Both the position numbers and the translations under genes were made by a program. DNA of 64,000 bases from Pseudoalteromonas sp. H105 (lineage in GTDB: Bacteria; Pseudomonadota; Gammaproteobacteria; Enterobacterales; Alteromonadaceae), in contig NZ_LOFH01000002.1 of NCBI RefSeq assembly GCF_001469215.1, positions 186,001 to 250,000 of the forward strand, written 5' to 3'. Of this stretch, positions 44,085 through 53,986 are shown in pieces. Every line of letters begins with the position of its first letter. Within the stretch, counting starts at the first letter, position 1. Under the pieces are notes generated by a model that searched no databases, was not told the origin of the DNA, and worked only from the letters and a program-made list of their open reading frames with translations.

Positions 44085-44714
44085 ATGGCAATTCATGTAA
44101 TTAATCACCCTCTCGTTCAGCATAAACTTGGTTTAATGCGTGAATTTGGTATAAGCACAAAAAGTTTTCGTGAGCTCTCATCTGAAGTCGGCACGTTATT
44201 AACTTATGAGGCGACTAAAAATTTACCGCTTGAAAAGGTAGAAGTGCAAGGTTGGGATGGCAATAAATTAGACGTTGAGCACATTAAAGGTAAAAAAATT
44301 ACCGTGGTGCCTATTTTACGCGCAGGCCTTGGTATGATGGATGGCGTAATGCAACTGTTACCAGCTGCAAAAGTCAGTGTTGTGGGTTTACAACGTAACG
44401 AAGAGACCCTAGAGCCAATTCCATACTTTGAAAAGCTGGTGGGTAAAATTGATGAACGTTTAAGCTTAGTGATTGATCCGATGTTGGCAACGGGTGGATC
44501 GATGATTGCCACAATCGATATGCTAAAAAAAGCAGGCTGTAAAGAAATTAAAGTCATTGTACTTGTGGCGGCGCCTGAAGGGGTTGAAAAAACCTTGGCG
44601 GCACATCCTGATGTTGAGATTTTCACGGCTGCACTTGATTCACATTTAAATGAAAAGGGGTATATCATCCCTGGTCTAGGTGATGCTGGCGATAAAATAT
44701 TTGGTACTGTTTAG
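44085..44714 (+). CDS. upp: Uracil phosphoribosyltransferase
   Basis: 209 residues, almost the length of E. coli Upp (208). It carries [14 protein letters not shown] at the start, [12 protein letters not shown] near residue 75, the PRPP-binding loop [12 protein letters not shown] near 128-139, and [17 protein letters not shown] at the C-terminus. It converts uracil and PRPP to UMP for pyrimidine salvage in the cytoplasm. It lies 9 bp ahead of the uracil permease gene, the common upp-uraA arrangement. Confidence 0.98.
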   Translation: MAIHVINHPLVQHKLGLMREFGISTKSFRELSSEVGTLLTYEATKNLPLEKVEVQGWDGNKLDVEHIKGKKITVVPILRAGLGMMDGVMQLLPAAKVSVVGLQRNEETLEPIPYFEKLVGKIDERLSLVIDPMLATGGSMIATIDMLKKAGCKEIKVIVLVAAPEGVEKTLAAHPDVEIFTAALDSHLNEKGYIIPGLGDAGDKIFGTV

Positions 44715-44723
44715 GTTATTATT

Positions 44724-45974
44724 GTGACTAAAAGTAATGTGACGCAAGAGTCCTTTCTTTCTATAAAAACCATCTTAACGGGGGCGCAAATGTTATTTGT
44801 CGCTTTCGGTGCGCTGGTATTGGTGCCGCTGTTGACAGGCCTTGATCCGAATGTTGCTTTGTTTACAGCAGGGGTTGGCACTTTATTGTTTCACTTGGTC
44901 ACAAAAGGCCAAGTTCCCATTTTCTTAGCCTCTTCATTCGCATTTATTGCGCCTATTATTGCTTGCGTGCAGTTATGGGGAGTGCCTGCCACTATGGGCG
45001 GATTAATGGCTGCGGGTGCTGCATATATGTTGCTTGGTCTTTTGGTCAAACTAAAAGGCGTAGCAATGTTACATACAATACTTCCTCCCGTGGTGGTTGG
45101 CCCGGTGATTATGGTGATTGGCCTTGCGCTTGCGCCTGTTGCCGTCAATATGGCAATGGGTAAAAGTGGTGATGGCGCAGTGCAATTAGTTGCGTATGAC
45201 AAGGCAATTTGGGTGGCCGCTTTTTCTTTGTTGGTGACGCTTATTTTTGCTGTGTGGGGCAAAGGTGTTTTTAAATTAGTGCCGATTCTTGCCGGGGTAA
45301 TAGCCGGGTATAGTTTATCTTTGGTGTTAGGTTTAGTGCAGTTTGATGCAGTGGCTAACGCACAGTGGATAGCGATGCCTGCATTTACTTGGCCTGAATT
45401 TAAGTGGCAAGCAGTATTATTTATGGTTCCCGTTGCAATTGCACCTGCAATTGAGCACATTGGCGATATGATGGCAATAAGCCAAGTGACTCATAAAGAT
45501 TACCTTAAAAAGCCAGGTTTACATCGAACCTTATTTGGTGATGGTTTAGCAACTACGGCGGCATCATTATTTGGTGGGCCGCCAAATACGACCTACTCAG
45601 AAGTGACGGGGGCGGTCATGCTGACGCGTAATTTTAACCCTAAAGTAATGATGTGGACGGCGGTGATTGCCATTGTATTAGCGTTTGTGGCTAAGATGGG
45701 CGCAGGTTTGCAAACCATCCCAGTGCCAGTGATGGGTGGCATTATGATTTTACTATTTGGTTCTATTGCCGTCGTGGGGCTTAACTCGTTAGTAAAATCA
45801 GGGGAAGACCTTACTGCACCGCGTAATTTGTCCATTGTTGCACTTATTTTAGTGTGCGGGATTGGTGGTATGCATGTTGGTGGCAGTGAGTTCAGTCTAC
45901 AGGGTGTGAGTTTATGTGCAATTTTAGGCATTGTACTGAACCTTGCACTACCTAAGGCTGAAAAGTCCGCGTAG
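44724..45974 (+). CDS. uraA: Uracil:proton symporter (NCS2 family)
   Basis: 416 residues with about 14 membrane segments. The glutamates used for uracil binding in UraA are seen in PAIEHIGDMMAIS and TTYSEVTGAVMLTRN, and the NCS2 signature is AVNMAMGKSG and LFGGPPNTTYSE. It imports uracil for Upp, encoded 9 bp upstream. The start is GTG at 44724. A strong terminator follows at 46004. Confidence 0.95.
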   Translation: MTKSNVTQESFLSIKTILTGAQMLFVAFGALVLVPLLTGLDPNVALFTAGVGTLLFHLVTKGQVPIFLASSFAFIAPIIACVQLWGVPATMGGLMAAGAAYMLLGLLVKLKGVAMLHTILPPVVVGPVIMVIGLALAPVAVNMAMGKSGDGAVQLVAYDKAIWVAAFSLLVTLIFAVWGKGVFKLVPILAGVIAGYSLSLVLGLVQFDAVANAQWIAMPAFTWPEFKWQAVLFMVPVAIAPAIEHIGDMMAISQVTHKDYLKKPGLHRTLFGDGLATTAASLFGGPPNTTYSEVTGAVMLTRNFNPKVMMWTAVIAIVLAFVAKMGAGLQTIPVPVMGGIMILLFGSIAVVGLNSLVKSGEDLTAPRNLSIVALILVCGIGGMHVGGSEFSLQGVSLCAILGIVLNLALPKAEKSA

Positions 45975-46003
45975 TTTTGAACAGAATGTTAATTAATTGC
46001 ACC

Positions 46004-46035
46004 AAAATAGCGCATTAAATATGCGCTATTTTTTT
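46004..46035 (+). terminator. Terminator of upp-uraA
   Basis: The stem AAAATAGCGCAT pairs perfectly with ATGCGCTATTTT around TAAAT, followed by additional T residues. Confidence 0.85.
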
Positions 46036-46117
46036 AACTTGCTAAAATTAAAGTACTTTTAATATTGGTCTACAAACTGCATTTCTCTTTATATGTCATA
46101 CTGAGATAAGCGCTTTT

Positions 46118-47860
46118 ATGCAAGAGACCAATATAGTGGATATTACCCCGTTTTTAGCTAAGCACCAGCTTCCCCTTAAATATCAATATTTAAGTGAACA
46201 CTATTTTATTCCTTTAGCTGAAGATATTATTTCAGCTAAAGGCTCAACGCAGGCAATGCTTGTTGCTATTAATGGCTGCCAAGGATCAGGTAAAACAACC
46301 TTGGCGGATTTTTTAGTAACATGGATAAACACCAATACAGAGCTCAATTGTATGAGCCTTTCTGTGGATGATTTTTATCATAGCCGGGCTGTACGCGCCA
46401 AGTTAGCTGATGATATACACCCTTTATTTAGTTCAAGAGGGGTGCCAGGTACGCATGATACCGCGTTAATGCAGCAAACAATAAAAGATCTGTTGGCAGG
46501 CAAAGTGGACGTCTCTGTGCCTGAGTTTAATAAACAAACTGACGATCCTGCTCCGCGTGAGCAGTGGCACAAAAACACGAAACCCATCGATATCATTATT
46601 TTTGAGGGATGGTGTGTTGCAAGCAAAGCACAGCAGCCATATCAACTAGAGCAGCCAATAAATGAGCTGGAAGAAAAGCATGATCAAGACGGTATTTGGC
46701 GTCGCTGTGTAAATAGTTGTTTGGCGAATGAATATCAAGGTGTGTTCAATCTAATAGATTACACCATTATGTTGAAAGCCCCTTCATTTAAAGCTGTTTA
46801 TGGCTGGCGTCTTGAACAAGAACAAAAATTGCTTGCAAACAAAGGCGTTGGGCACGGTACATTTGATGAAACCAGCCTAGTCAGGTTTATTTCACATTTT
46901 GAACGCATTACTCGTGAAAACCTAAAAGTTATGCCTGAGCAGGTCAATGCATTACTCACATTGGATAAAGCCCGTGACATTGTGTCTATGTCTTTAAAAG
47001 CTGATTCAGTGCCTATGCCACTGATTTTTACTGATCTCGATGGCACGCTACTCAATCATGAAGATTACGATTGTGAAGCGATTACTCCATTTTTAGCTAG
47101 GCTCACTGAGGCAGCGATTCCTGTTGTGTTCAATACGAGCAAAACATTTGCTGAGGTAATACAGCTTCAACGATCGCTAAATCACCAGCAACCTTTTATT
47201 ACCGAAAATGGTTCAGCTGTGTATATTCCAAAAAATTATTTCACATTAAAGCCGATTGGGTGTGAAGAGCTTGAAGGGTATTGGCGATATGCGTTAGCGC
47301 CAAGTAATAAATCATTTCATGCCGATCTCATTGAGTATGCGTCTGATTTAAGCGCGAGTTTTAAGCTTTTTAGTGAGCTTTCCTGTCAAGAGGTCGCAAC
47401 CTTAACTGGGCTCAATGAAGCGCAAAGTAAATTGGCGTTAACTCGCGAATACTCAGATCCTATTTATTGGCAGGGGACAGAGCTGCAGCGCGGTGAGTTT
47501 ATCAAAAAAATGACGGCTGTCGGCTATGAAGTGCTTGCTGGGGGTCGGTTTATTCATTTGAATAAGCAAACTCATAAAGGGAAGGCACAAAACTGGTTAT
47601 TGAACCAATATAAAAACAACCATCGTCGTCCATTCACAACGATTGCATTGGGTGATAGCCATAATGACATGGCTATGCTTGATGCCGCAGATATCGCCAT
47701 ATTAATCAGCAACCCCCATAGCAAAGCAAAAGCTAAATTAGCACATAAACCATGGCTTGTTAGTGAGCGACCTGCACCGCTGGGCTGGATTGATGAGATC
47801 GCTGATTTACAAATAATTAAAACGCACTTAGCGCCAACAAAGGAGCAATCACATGGCTGA
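46118..47860 (+). CDS. Fused D-glycerate 3-kinase and glucosyl/mannosyl-3-phosphoglycerate phosphatase
   Basis: 580 residues with two enzymes. Residues 1-295 form a P-loop kinase of the YGR205W/plant glycerate kinase type: Walker A NGCQGSGKTT near 51-60, SLSVDDFYHS, SRGVPGTHDTAL and IIIFEGWCVA. Residues about 300-575 form a HAD IIB phosphatase: FTDLDGTLLN (nucleophile Asp), NTSKTFAEV, ITENGSAVYIP, and ALGDSHNDMAMLDAAD. This matches mannosyl/glucosyl-3-phosphoglycerate phosphatases. It would phosphorylate glycerate to 3-phosphoglycerate and dephosphorylate glucosyl-3-phosphoglycerate. It overlaps the synthase gene by 8 bp. The fusion is the notable feature; both active sites look complete. Confidence 0.85.
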   Translation: MQETNIVDITPFLAKHQLPLKYQYLSEHYFIPLAEDIISAKGSTQAMLVAINGCQGSGKTTLADFLVTWINTNTELNCMSLSVDDFYHSRAVRAKLADDIHPLFSSRGVPGTHDTALMQQTIKDLLAGKVDVSVPEFNKQTDDPAPREQWHKNTKPIDIIIFEGWCVASKAQQPYQLEQPINELEEKHDQDGIWRRCVNSCLANEYQGVFNLIDYTIMLKAPSFKAVYGWRLEQEQKLLANKGVGHGTFDETSLVRFISHFERITRENLKVMPEQVNALLTLDKARDIVSMSLKADSVPMPLIFTDLDGTLLNHEDYDCEAITPFLARLTEAAIPVVFNTSKTFAEVIQLQRSLNHQQPFITENGSAVYIPKNYFTLKPIGCEELEGYWRYALAPSNKSFHADLIEYASDLSASFKLFSELSCQEVATLTGLNEAQSKLALTREYSDPIYWQGTELQRGEFIKKMTAVGYEVLAGGRFIHLNKQTHKGKAQNWLLNQYKNNHRRPFTTIALGDSHNDMAMLDAADIAILISNPHSKAKAKLAHKPWLVSERPAPLGWIDEIADLQIIKTHLAPTKEQSHG

Positions 47861-49073
47861 TTTTTATCAAAACGGCATCATTACGACCTTACATAACATT
47901 GCAGACCGACCTGTAGAAGCGCTAGAAGCAGAACTTGTAGAGTTTTCAAAGCAGCGTCCGATGGGGCTTATTTTACCGTCGTTGTATAGTGAACTCGAAG
48001 GACCTGCGTTGCAAAATATAGTGAAGGAATTAAAGCATGTACCTTATTTATCACAAATTACTATTGGTTTAGACAGAGCAGATGAAAGTCAGTACCGAAG
48101 TGCATTAAGATTTTTTGCTGAGCTTGATCAGCCTCACAAAGTACTCTGGAACGAAGGGCCACGTCTCCAAGCCTTAGATAAAGAACTACAACAGTTAGGC
48201 GTTGCACCCAGAGAGTTAGGCAAAGGCCGTAATGTTTGGTATTGCATGGGGTATAAACTGGCGACGGCTAAGGTGGAGTCTATCGCGTTGCATGACTGTG
48301 ATATTTTAACCTATGACCGCGGATTGCTGGCTCGCTTAATTTACCCTGTTGCGCACCCGCGATTTAATTATGAGTTTTGCAAAGGTTTTTACCCACGCAC
48401 AGCCGATGGGAAAATAAATGGTCGTGTCTCACGTTTATTAGTAACTCCTTTGTTACGTTCATTTAAGACTATTTTAGGAACAACGGATTATTTAGAATAC
48501 ATGGACTCGTTCAGGTACCCACTTGCCGGTGAGTTTTCGTTTCGCCGAGACGTCCTCAATGATATTCGGATCCCAAGTGACTGGGGATTAGAAATTGGTG
48601 TGCTTTCTGAAATGTATCGCAACTATTCGCATAACCGTTTATGCCAAGTTGATATTGCTGACAATTATGATCATAAACACCAGAACTTATCACTTGATAA
48701 TCAAGCTGCTGGCTTATCAAAAATGTCTATTGATATTACAAAAGCGCTGTTTCGGAAGTTGGCTACACAGGGGGTGACCTTCACCACAGAGACCATTCGT
48801 TCATTAAAAGCGACTTACTACCGTATTGCGTTAGACTTTATCGAAACCTATCACAACGACGCCATGATGAATGGATTGACGCTCGATATTCACCAAGAGG
48901 AAAAAGCGGTTGAAATGTTCGCACAAAATATAATGAATGCGGGTCAGCACTTTTTACAGCACCCAATGGAAGCGCCATTCGTGCCGAGTTGGAACCGTGT
49001 AGCCTCTGCTATGCCTGATGTTTTTGCTCGCTTAGAAGAAGCTGTTGAACTTGATAACAATGAATTTTCATAA
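47853..49073 (+). CDS. gpgS: Glucosyl-3-phosphoglycerate synthase (GpgS-like glycosyltransferase)
   Basis: 406 residues of the GT-A fold. ILPSLYSELEGPALQNIVKE opens the nucleotide-sugar domain, the metal-binding DxD is ALHDCDILTYDRGLLARL near 150, and RLLVTPLLRS followed by YPLAGEFSFRRDVL completes the GpgS/MpgS signature. It joins glucose from an NDP-glucose to 3-phosphoglycerate. The product is the substrate of the phosphatase half of the preceding protein. The 8-bp overlap and the phosphorylase gene 77 bp downstream support a glucosylglycerate pathway. Mannosyl specificity cannot be excluded from sequence alone. Confidence 0.85.
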   Translation: MADFYQNGIITTLHNIADRPVEALEAELVEFSKQRPMGLILPSLYSELEGPALQNIVKELKHVPYLSQITIGLDRADESQYRSALRFFAELDQPHKVLWNEGPRLQALDKELQQLGVAPRELGKGRNVWYCMGYKLATAKVESIALHDCDILTYDRGLLARLIYPVAHPRFNYEFCKGFYPRTADGKINGRVSRLLVTPLLRSFKTILGTTDYLEYMDSFRYPLAGEFSFRRDVLNDIRIPSDWGLEIGVLSEMYRNYSHNRLCQVDIADNYDHKHQNLSLDNQAAGLSKMSIDITKALFRKLATQGVTFTTETIRSLKATYYRIALDFIETYHNDAMMNGLTLDIHQEEKAVEMFAQNIMNAGQHFLQHPMEAPFVPSWNRVASAMPDVFARLEEAVELDNNEFS

Positions 49074-49150
49074 TGTGAGAGTAGGTATAACTTATAAGAT
49101 AACCTCCGATTGGCATTTACAGCCACAGACTAAATATGAAAGGTAGGGCA

Positions 49151-50923
49151 ATGAACAAAGCGCTATTTGAACAACGAGTTGAGCAACATTTATCAAGCAT
49201 CTATGACGGTGTAGATTTATGTATGAGCATTAACGCATTGGCCAGCATGTTAATTACTACGATGTTAAAAGACGATGCGGTGAGGGATCCCACTCCACAC
49301 AAAAATAGATGGGATCAACAAGATATTGTGCTTATTGCGTATGGTGACTCAATTATGCGTCACGGTGATAAGGATCAGGCTGTCGCTGTGCCTAATGAGC
49401 CACCTTTGCATACGTTGCATCGATTTATAAAAAGTCAATGTGCAGGGAGCATTAACTCGTTGCATATTTTGCCTTTTTATCCATATAGTTCTGATGAAGG
49501 GTTTGCTGTGATGAACTATGTGCAAGTAAATGAGGCACTAGGCAGCTGGGATGACATACGCAGCATCGCAAAAGATGTCAAACTAATGGCTGATTTGGTG
49601 ATTAATCATTGTTCGAGTCGTAGTCGTTGGTTTGAGAATTTTTTGCAGGGCAAAGAGCCTGGCGTGAGTTACTTTAAAACGGCCAGCTTAGACGATGATC
49701 TTTCTAAAGTCGTGCGACCGCGAACATCGCCATTACTCAATACCGTTCAAACAGCGTTTGGTGAGCGCCATGTATGGTGTACGTTTAGCCCTGATCAAGT
49801 GGATTTGGACTTTGCAAACCCGTTAGTACTGAATGAGTTTATTGGTATCATCCGTCATTACTTAGATAATGGGGTAAAAATATTTCGGCTTGATGCGGTG
49901 GCTTTTCTTTGGAAAGAACTTAACACATCGTGCATTAATCTTGCGCAAACGCATGAGGTGATCAGGCTATTACGTACGCTGATTGAACATGTTGAGCCAA
50001 ACGCTATTATCATTACAGAAACCAATATTCCAAATAAAGAAAACCTATCCTATTTTGGTAACGCAAATGAAGCGCACTGTATTTATAACTTCTCGTTACC
50101 TCCTTTGCTACTTCACACGTTATTAAGCGGCGATAGCAAAGCCTTAAAGCATTGGATGATGAGCATGCCACCGGCCCAAAATGGCACGGCATACTTTAAT
50201 TTTATAGCTTCTCACGATGGTATCGGTTTACGCCCCGTTGAAGGGTTGCTCAGTGAAGATGAAATAGGCAATATTGTCAATACTGTTAGTTGCTTTGGTG
50301 CTAAGGTATCCATGCGTACAGCTAATAACGGGACGCGTTCACCTTATGAGTTAAACATCGCTTTATTTGATGCTTTACAAGGGACACACAAAGGCGTTGA
50401 CCAGTGGGGATTGAAGCGGTTTATATGTGCGCATGCCATTATGTTTGCCCTTGAAGGCATACCAGGGTTGTATATTCATAGCTTGCTTGGCACCACGAAT
50501 GATTATGAGCGTTTTGAAAACAGTCAACACAATCGTTGTATTAATCGTCACCGTTGGCAAGAAGCTGCATTACTTGATAAGTTAGCTGATGAGTCAAGTC
50601 ATCATCATCATGTGTTTAATAATATCAATACATTATTGGCTATACGCAAGCAACAAGATGCATTTCACCCGAATGCAACTCAATTTACTTTGCATTTAAG
50701 TGGTGCCTTATTTGGTTTTTGGCGACAAAGTATTGATCGCCGACAAAGTATATTTTGTGTTTATAATATCAGTGACAAAGTACAGACCTTGTTACTTGCG
50801 GATTTAAACTTAATAGACACTGAGCAATGGTTTGAGTTGATAAGCGGTGAGACGGTCAATGATGAGCATCAAAATATTGCGCTTTCACCTTATCAAGCGT
50901 TGTGGTTATCGAATCGGCAATAG
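49151..50923 (+). CDS. GH13_18 glycoside phosphorylase, probably glucosylglycerate phosphorylase
   Basis: 590 residues from the ATG at 49151, which has AGGTAGGG upstream; an ATG at 49136 is less well placed. The GH13 barrel shows [31 protein letters not shown], the nucleophile Asp in [13 protein letters not shown] near 246, the acid/base Glu in [10 protein letters not shown] near 288, and [12 protein letters not shown]. These are typical of the sucrose phosphorylase subfamily GH13_18, which includes YcjM-type glucosylglycerate phosphorylases. With GpgS and a glycerate kinase next door, phosphorolysis of glucosylglycerate to glucose 1-phosphate and glycerate is the best guess. Sucrose or glucosylglycerol phosphorylase are the alternatives. 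Confidence 0.82.
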   Translation: MNKALFEQRVEQHLSSIYDGVDLCMSINALASMLITTMLKDDAVRDPTPHKNRWDQQDIVLIAYGDSIMRHGDKDQAVAVPNEPPLHTLHRFIKSQCAGSINSLHILPFYPYSSDEGFAVMNYVQVNEALGSWDDIRSIAKDVKLMADLVINHCSSRSRWFENFLQGKEPGVSYFKTASLDDDLSKVVRPRTSPLLNTVQTAFGERHVWCTFSPDQVDLDFANPLVLNEFIGIIRHYLDNGVKIFRLDAVAFLWKELNTSCINLAQTHEVIRLLRTLIEHVEPNAIIITETNIPNKENLSYFGNANEAHCIYNFSLPPLLLHTLLSGDSKALKHWMMSMPPAQNGTAYFNFIASHDGIGLRPVEGLLSEDEIGNIVNTVSCFGAKVSMRTANNGTRSPYELNIALFDALQGTHKGVDQWGLKRFICAHAIMFALEGIPGLYIHSLLGTTNDYERFENSQHNRCINRHRWQEAALLDKLADESSHHHHVFNNINTLLAIRKQQDAFHPNATQFTLHLSGALFGFWRQSIDRRQSIFCVYNISDKVQTLLLADLNLIDTEQWFELISGETVNDEHQNIALSPYQALWLSNRQ

Positions 50924-51144
50924 TGCGGTCATTGTTCATATAATTGAAAGGCTTTTCAGCCCTATTAATCTGAGAAGCCTATACCTGTTGCTATTTGATA
51001 AAGAAGATCATCAGCACCACCTCCTTGAGTATAAATATTGGCTTAGCAGGTAAGCGCGAAGGAATAAGAAGTAAACTTTCAGGCTAAGTAACCAAAATGC
51101 TTCTTCCTCAAACTTTTTTCGGGCTGTGTCAGGTGTAAATAATG

Positions 51145-51171
51145 AAGACTGTAAATCCCCTTTACAGTCTT
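51145..51171. terminator. Bidirectional terminator
   Basis: AAGACTGTAAA pairs perfectly with TTTACAGTCTT around TCCCC. It lies between the end of the glucosylglycerate operon and the convergent binding-protein gene. Confidence 0.75.
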
Positions 51172-52246
51172 ATTTCTCAAGCTCTTTAAGGAGATTACCT
51201 ATAGTAAATGCTTGCCAATGTTCGGTTGTTTTGCTGAAATTTTTAAAATTAACGTCATCTAAGCTATTTTTATTGATAAGCGAAATTAATGCTTTATTTT
51301 CTGCTGTTAAACGAGTAAATATCGGGTAAGTGTTATGAGGTATAGGCCAAATTAGAGGTTTTTTATGGTGATCATATAAGATGACTAATGCATAAGCGCC
51401 CAGCAAAACATGACCTCCATATGAGGCATCAAGTGGTTTTAATGTTTTTGGTGTTGCATCCCAATTTATGCCGCCAACCTTTACTGTTGCTTCTTTATTG
51501 AGTTTTTTTAGGGCACGTTTAGCACCAAAGGCAATGGCATCATTTGCGCACCAAATAAGGTTTATTTCAGGGGCTAAATGTAAAAAAGCCACTGTTTTTA
51601 TAAAGCTTTCATTTTCAGACCAATTTGCCACATCTTTTGCAATTAGCGTGATCTTTGAGCGAGAAACGTAATCCATCAACCCTTCTGTGCGTTCAATTGA
51701 CGCAGGAGTTGAGTAATCACCAAGTAGCGCCAGCATATTGGCAGGCGCATCAGAATGGTTACTATGTTCCTCAAAAAGAGCTTGTGCGAGCATGCGACCC
51801 ACATTGCGGTTATCAGGACTCACACTTCCTATTATATTGAGCCCACGTTCTTTAAGCATTACCCGTTGATTTGGTGAGGGTGGGTTAAGTAGAAATAAAA
51901 TGGGAATATTATGGGTGTTTATTTTAGTTATAAAGTCACTGGAGACACTTTTTTCATCAACGAGTATTAAATAATCAGGCTGATCTTTAATTGCGTCTCG
52001 AATAAGCGCTTTCATCACAATATGATTTCGATTGGCATATTTGACGTTTAGTTTTATTCCTAAGTCATCAGCTGCATTATCCATTAGCTTAGCTACTTTA
52101 TACCAAAAATTACCTGTGCTGTTTTCTGATGTATTGTCTTCAGAATAGCCAGGGTTCACAAAAGTGACTTCAAGGGCGTGGCTATTTAATGTAAAAAATA
52201 AACAGAAAACACTCACTATAAAGCGAAGAATTTGGGTTAAATGCAT
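51170..52246 (-). CDS. Periplasmic sugar-binding-like protein (Peripla_BP_4 type), orphan
   Basis: 358 residues with a signal peptide (IVSVFCLFFTLNSHA). Its LacI/RbsB-like layout includes VTFVNPGYSEDN, LILVDEKSVSS, NIPILFLLNPPSPN, GSVSPDNRNVGRMLAQAL, LGDYSTPASIERTEGL and WCANDAIAFGAKRAL. These match ABC-type sugar or AI-2-like (LuxP/RbsB) binding proteins. No ABC permease or ATPase is adjacent, so it may partner with a membrane sensor instead. It is convergent with the glucosylglycerate operon across a shared terminator. The ligand is unknown. Confidence 0.8.
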   Translation of the reverse strand: MHLTQILRFIVSVFCLFFTLNSHALEVTFVNPGYSEDNTSENSTGNFWYKVAKLMDNAADDLGIKLNVKYANRNHIVMKALIRDAIKDQPDYLILVDEKSVSSDFITKINTHNIPILFLLNPPSPNQRVMLKERGLNIIGSVSPDNRNVGRMLAQALFEEHSNHSDAPANMLALLGDYSTPASIERTEGLMDYVSRSKITLIAKDVANWSENESFIKTVAFLHLAPEINLIWCANDAIAFGAKRALKKLNKEATVKVGGINWDATPKTLKPLDASYGGHVLLGAYALVILYDHHKKPLIWPIPHNTYPIFTRLTAENKALISLINKNSLDDVNFKNFSKTTEHWQAFTIGNLLKELEK

Positions 52247-52393
52247 TAGGACTCAATTAAAACTTATAATTTAAAGTGCGCTTGATTAAAGCACAACAAA
52301 GATGAACACAGCACAAAGGTTATATTTGCTAATAGGGTGCTATATAATACTAACCTTAGCATATCCACAGCAATCGTCTTTTAGGGTTATTAA

Positions 52394-52783
52394 ATGAAAG
52401 CATTTTTATACATTGTAGTACTTATGTTTAGTCATTCAGTATTGTCGGCTGAGGTTACTAAGTTGGGAACAACCATGAAAAATATGGGGCTTGCCTATAA
52501 GAAAAGTGTGCAAGCAACTGACGTTAAAAAGTTTAATCTCGCTATTGATGAGTTTATTAAGTTAGTAGAGGTAAGTCAGCTTACTAAGTTTAATAAAGAA
52601 GCAAAAAAATCAGTTCAAGGGCTTGATAAGGTATTAGTAAAAGCTAAGTATGCAAAAAAACTCGCAAATGAGCAGGGATTGGAGGCGGCTAAAGCGCCTT
52701 TAAAATTAATCGACGAATTACGTAAAGAGTATCATGAGCTGCATGAGCCGCCTGGTTTTTGGGAGATACTATTTGGAAAATAG
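52394..52783 (+). CDS. Cytochrome b562-like periplasmic protein
   Basis: 129 residues: a signal peptide (FLYIVVLMFSHSVLSA) and a four-helix bundle. The heme ligand Met of cytochrome b562 corresponds to KLGTTMKNMGLAY near residue 30, and the His to LRKEYHELHEPP near 114-117, close to the Tyr-His of the E. coli protein. There is no CXXCH, so heme would be held non-covalently. It may also be a heme-free member. Its role is likely electron transfer or a stress response in the periplasm. It is a single gene. Confidence 0.75.
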   Translation: MKAFLYIVVLMFSHSVLSAEVTKLGTTMKNMGLAYKKSVQATDVKKFNLAIDEFIKLVEVSQLTKFNKEAKKSVQGLDKVLVKAKYAKKLANEQGLEAAKAPLKLIDELRKEYHELHEPPGFWEILFGK

Positions 52784-52843
52784 TACTATTTGTTATGTGC
52801 GCTAATTATAAGCGCACATAGGTCCATGCAAAAATGACTACTT

Positions 52844-52981
52844 CTATCCTTTCTTTTTCATACCTTGTACGGCTTTAAAACGTGGATTGTCTTTACAAAT
52901 TACAAACACACGGCCTTTTCGTTTTACTATTTGACATCCTGGGCGGCTTTTAGCGCTCTTTAGTGAACTTAGTACTTTCAT
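52844..52981 (-). CDS. rpmJ2: 50S ribosomal protein L36 paralogue, zinc-independent (YkgO type)
   Basis: 45 residues, [20 protein letters not shown] and [16 protein letters not shown]. This is the YkgO form of L36, which has only two of the zinc-binding residues found in the housekeeping version. Such paralogues replace the zinc protein when zinc is scarce, freeing zinc. It is downstream of rpmE2 (9-bp gap) in the operon controlled from the Zur-like site at 53253. The gene is short but shows full-length homology to the family. Confidence 0.92.
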   Translation of the reverse strand: MKVLSSLKSAKSRPGCQIVKRKGRVFVICKDNPRFKAVQGMKKKG

Positions 52982-52990
52982 GGGTAACCC

Positions 52991-53242
52991 TTATTTCGCA
53001 GACAGGTTTTTAAAGCGGCGATTAAACGCAGCAACACGACCATCACTTGCCACTGTTTTTTGTTTACCTGTGTAGAAAGGATGAGAATCACTTGATACGT
53101 CAATTGGCACATATGGATATGTTTTACCGTCAAGCTCAATAGTACGATTGGTTTTTATAGTCGAACCAATAATAAAATAGCTGTCTGCTGCGGTGTCGTG
53201 AAAAGCAACGGTTTGGTAATCAGGGTGTATATTTGGTTTCAT
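52991..53242 (-). CDS. rpmE2: 50S ribosomal protein L31 paralogue, type B (YkgM type)
   Basis: 83 residues from the ATG at 53242 ([20 protein letters not shown]), the family start; in-frame ATGs upstream are unlikely. It contains [39 protein letters not shown] and ends [15 protein letters not shown]. The CXXC zinc motif of type A L31 is absent, as in the zinc-free paralogue. It replaces L31 in the ribosome under zinc limitation. It is the first gene of an operon with rpmJ2. Confidence 0.95.
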   Translation of the reverse strand: MKPNIHPDYQTVAFHDTAADSYFIIGSTIKTNRTIELDGKTYPYVPIDVSSDSHPFYTGKQKTVASDGRVAAFNRRFKNLSAK

Positions 53243-53252
53243 AATATGGCTC

Positions 53253-53272
53253 ATTGTTATGTGATAATGTAT
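53253..53272 (-). promoter_or_regulatory. Zur-box-like site before rpmE2
   Basis: ATTGTTATGTGATAATGTAT, immediately upstream of the rpmE2 start, resembles the gammaproteobacterial Zur palindrome (GTTATANTATAAC type). Zur repression of the zinc-free L31/L36 pair is an established theme. The score was judged by eye. Confidence 0.5.
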
Positions 53273-53451
53273 CTGTAATTTACAGTGAATAAGAATCGTT
53301 TGCAAAAAGTTTTTTGCTCATTAAATGATGGTGCTGTCTGTAATTTGTACAAATGATTCAAAAGATAAGCAGTCAGTACAAAAAAACTAGCTATTGAGGT
53401 TTAGCCTGTTATAAATAAGGTGTAACCGAGCAACAGGAGGCAAGCTTTATA

Positions 53452-53736
53452 ATGAGCGAACACACACAAGAGACTACCCACGTGCAAACTCAACAGATCG
53501 ATCAAGGTGTAATGGACACATTACGTAGTAGAGATAACTCATTACTCGCCCAGCAGATCGATCCTCTTAGTTGCACTCACAATGACATCGTAGAGTTACT
53601 CGCGCAATATTTAGCGCTGAGCGATCAGGATGACGATGACCTATTTGACGCTTGGTTTGATGGTTTAAATAAAGCGCAACACACCGTTTTAAAGGTGTTT
53701 GAAGTTTACCGCGGCCAGTTTGAGCATCAAGAATAA
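53452..53736 (+). CDS. Small acidic protein of unknown function
   Basis: 94 residues with no signal and no membrane segment, acidic and mainly helical, including LSDQDDDDLFDAWFDGLNK. GGAGG is seen before the ATG (ACAGGAGGCAAGC), a strong ribosome site, which supports expression. I recognise no family. Neighbours give no clue: the zinc ribosomal operon lies divergently upstream and an AraC regulator converges downstream after about 250 bp of gene-free sequence. Confidence 0.55.
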   Translation: MSEHTQETTHVQTQQIDQGVMDTLRSRDNSLLAQQIDPLSCTHNDIVELLAQYLALSDQDDDDLFDAWFDGLNKAQHTVLKVFEVYRGQFEHQE

Positions 53737-53986
53737 ACCCTTAACATACAATAGTTCGCGTTAATACGACGTTTTTATATTAAATCCGTGGTGTTTTCGC
53801 GAACAGTTGAGTCGATAATTCTTTCGCTCAGCAGAGCAATCTAGGTCTGGCTGTTTCCCTGTTACTGATAATCGGGCTCTGATACCTGAGATAATTAACG
53901 TAAAGGCGTCACGTTAAATGTTTATTTTCATAAAGCTCAATTAGGGTGTTCCCACTAATCTTTTGCACTTTTACTGTCTCATTACG

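Noticed and set aside
44204-45460. Long antisense frames across upp and uraA (154 and 189 codons)
   Set aside because: They oppose two certain genes and show the composition expected from the complementary strand of membrane-protein codons.
50924-51060. Short frame after the GH13 phosphorylase as an additional operon gene
   Set aside because: No ribosome site or family match; it overlaps the phosphorylase end in another frame.
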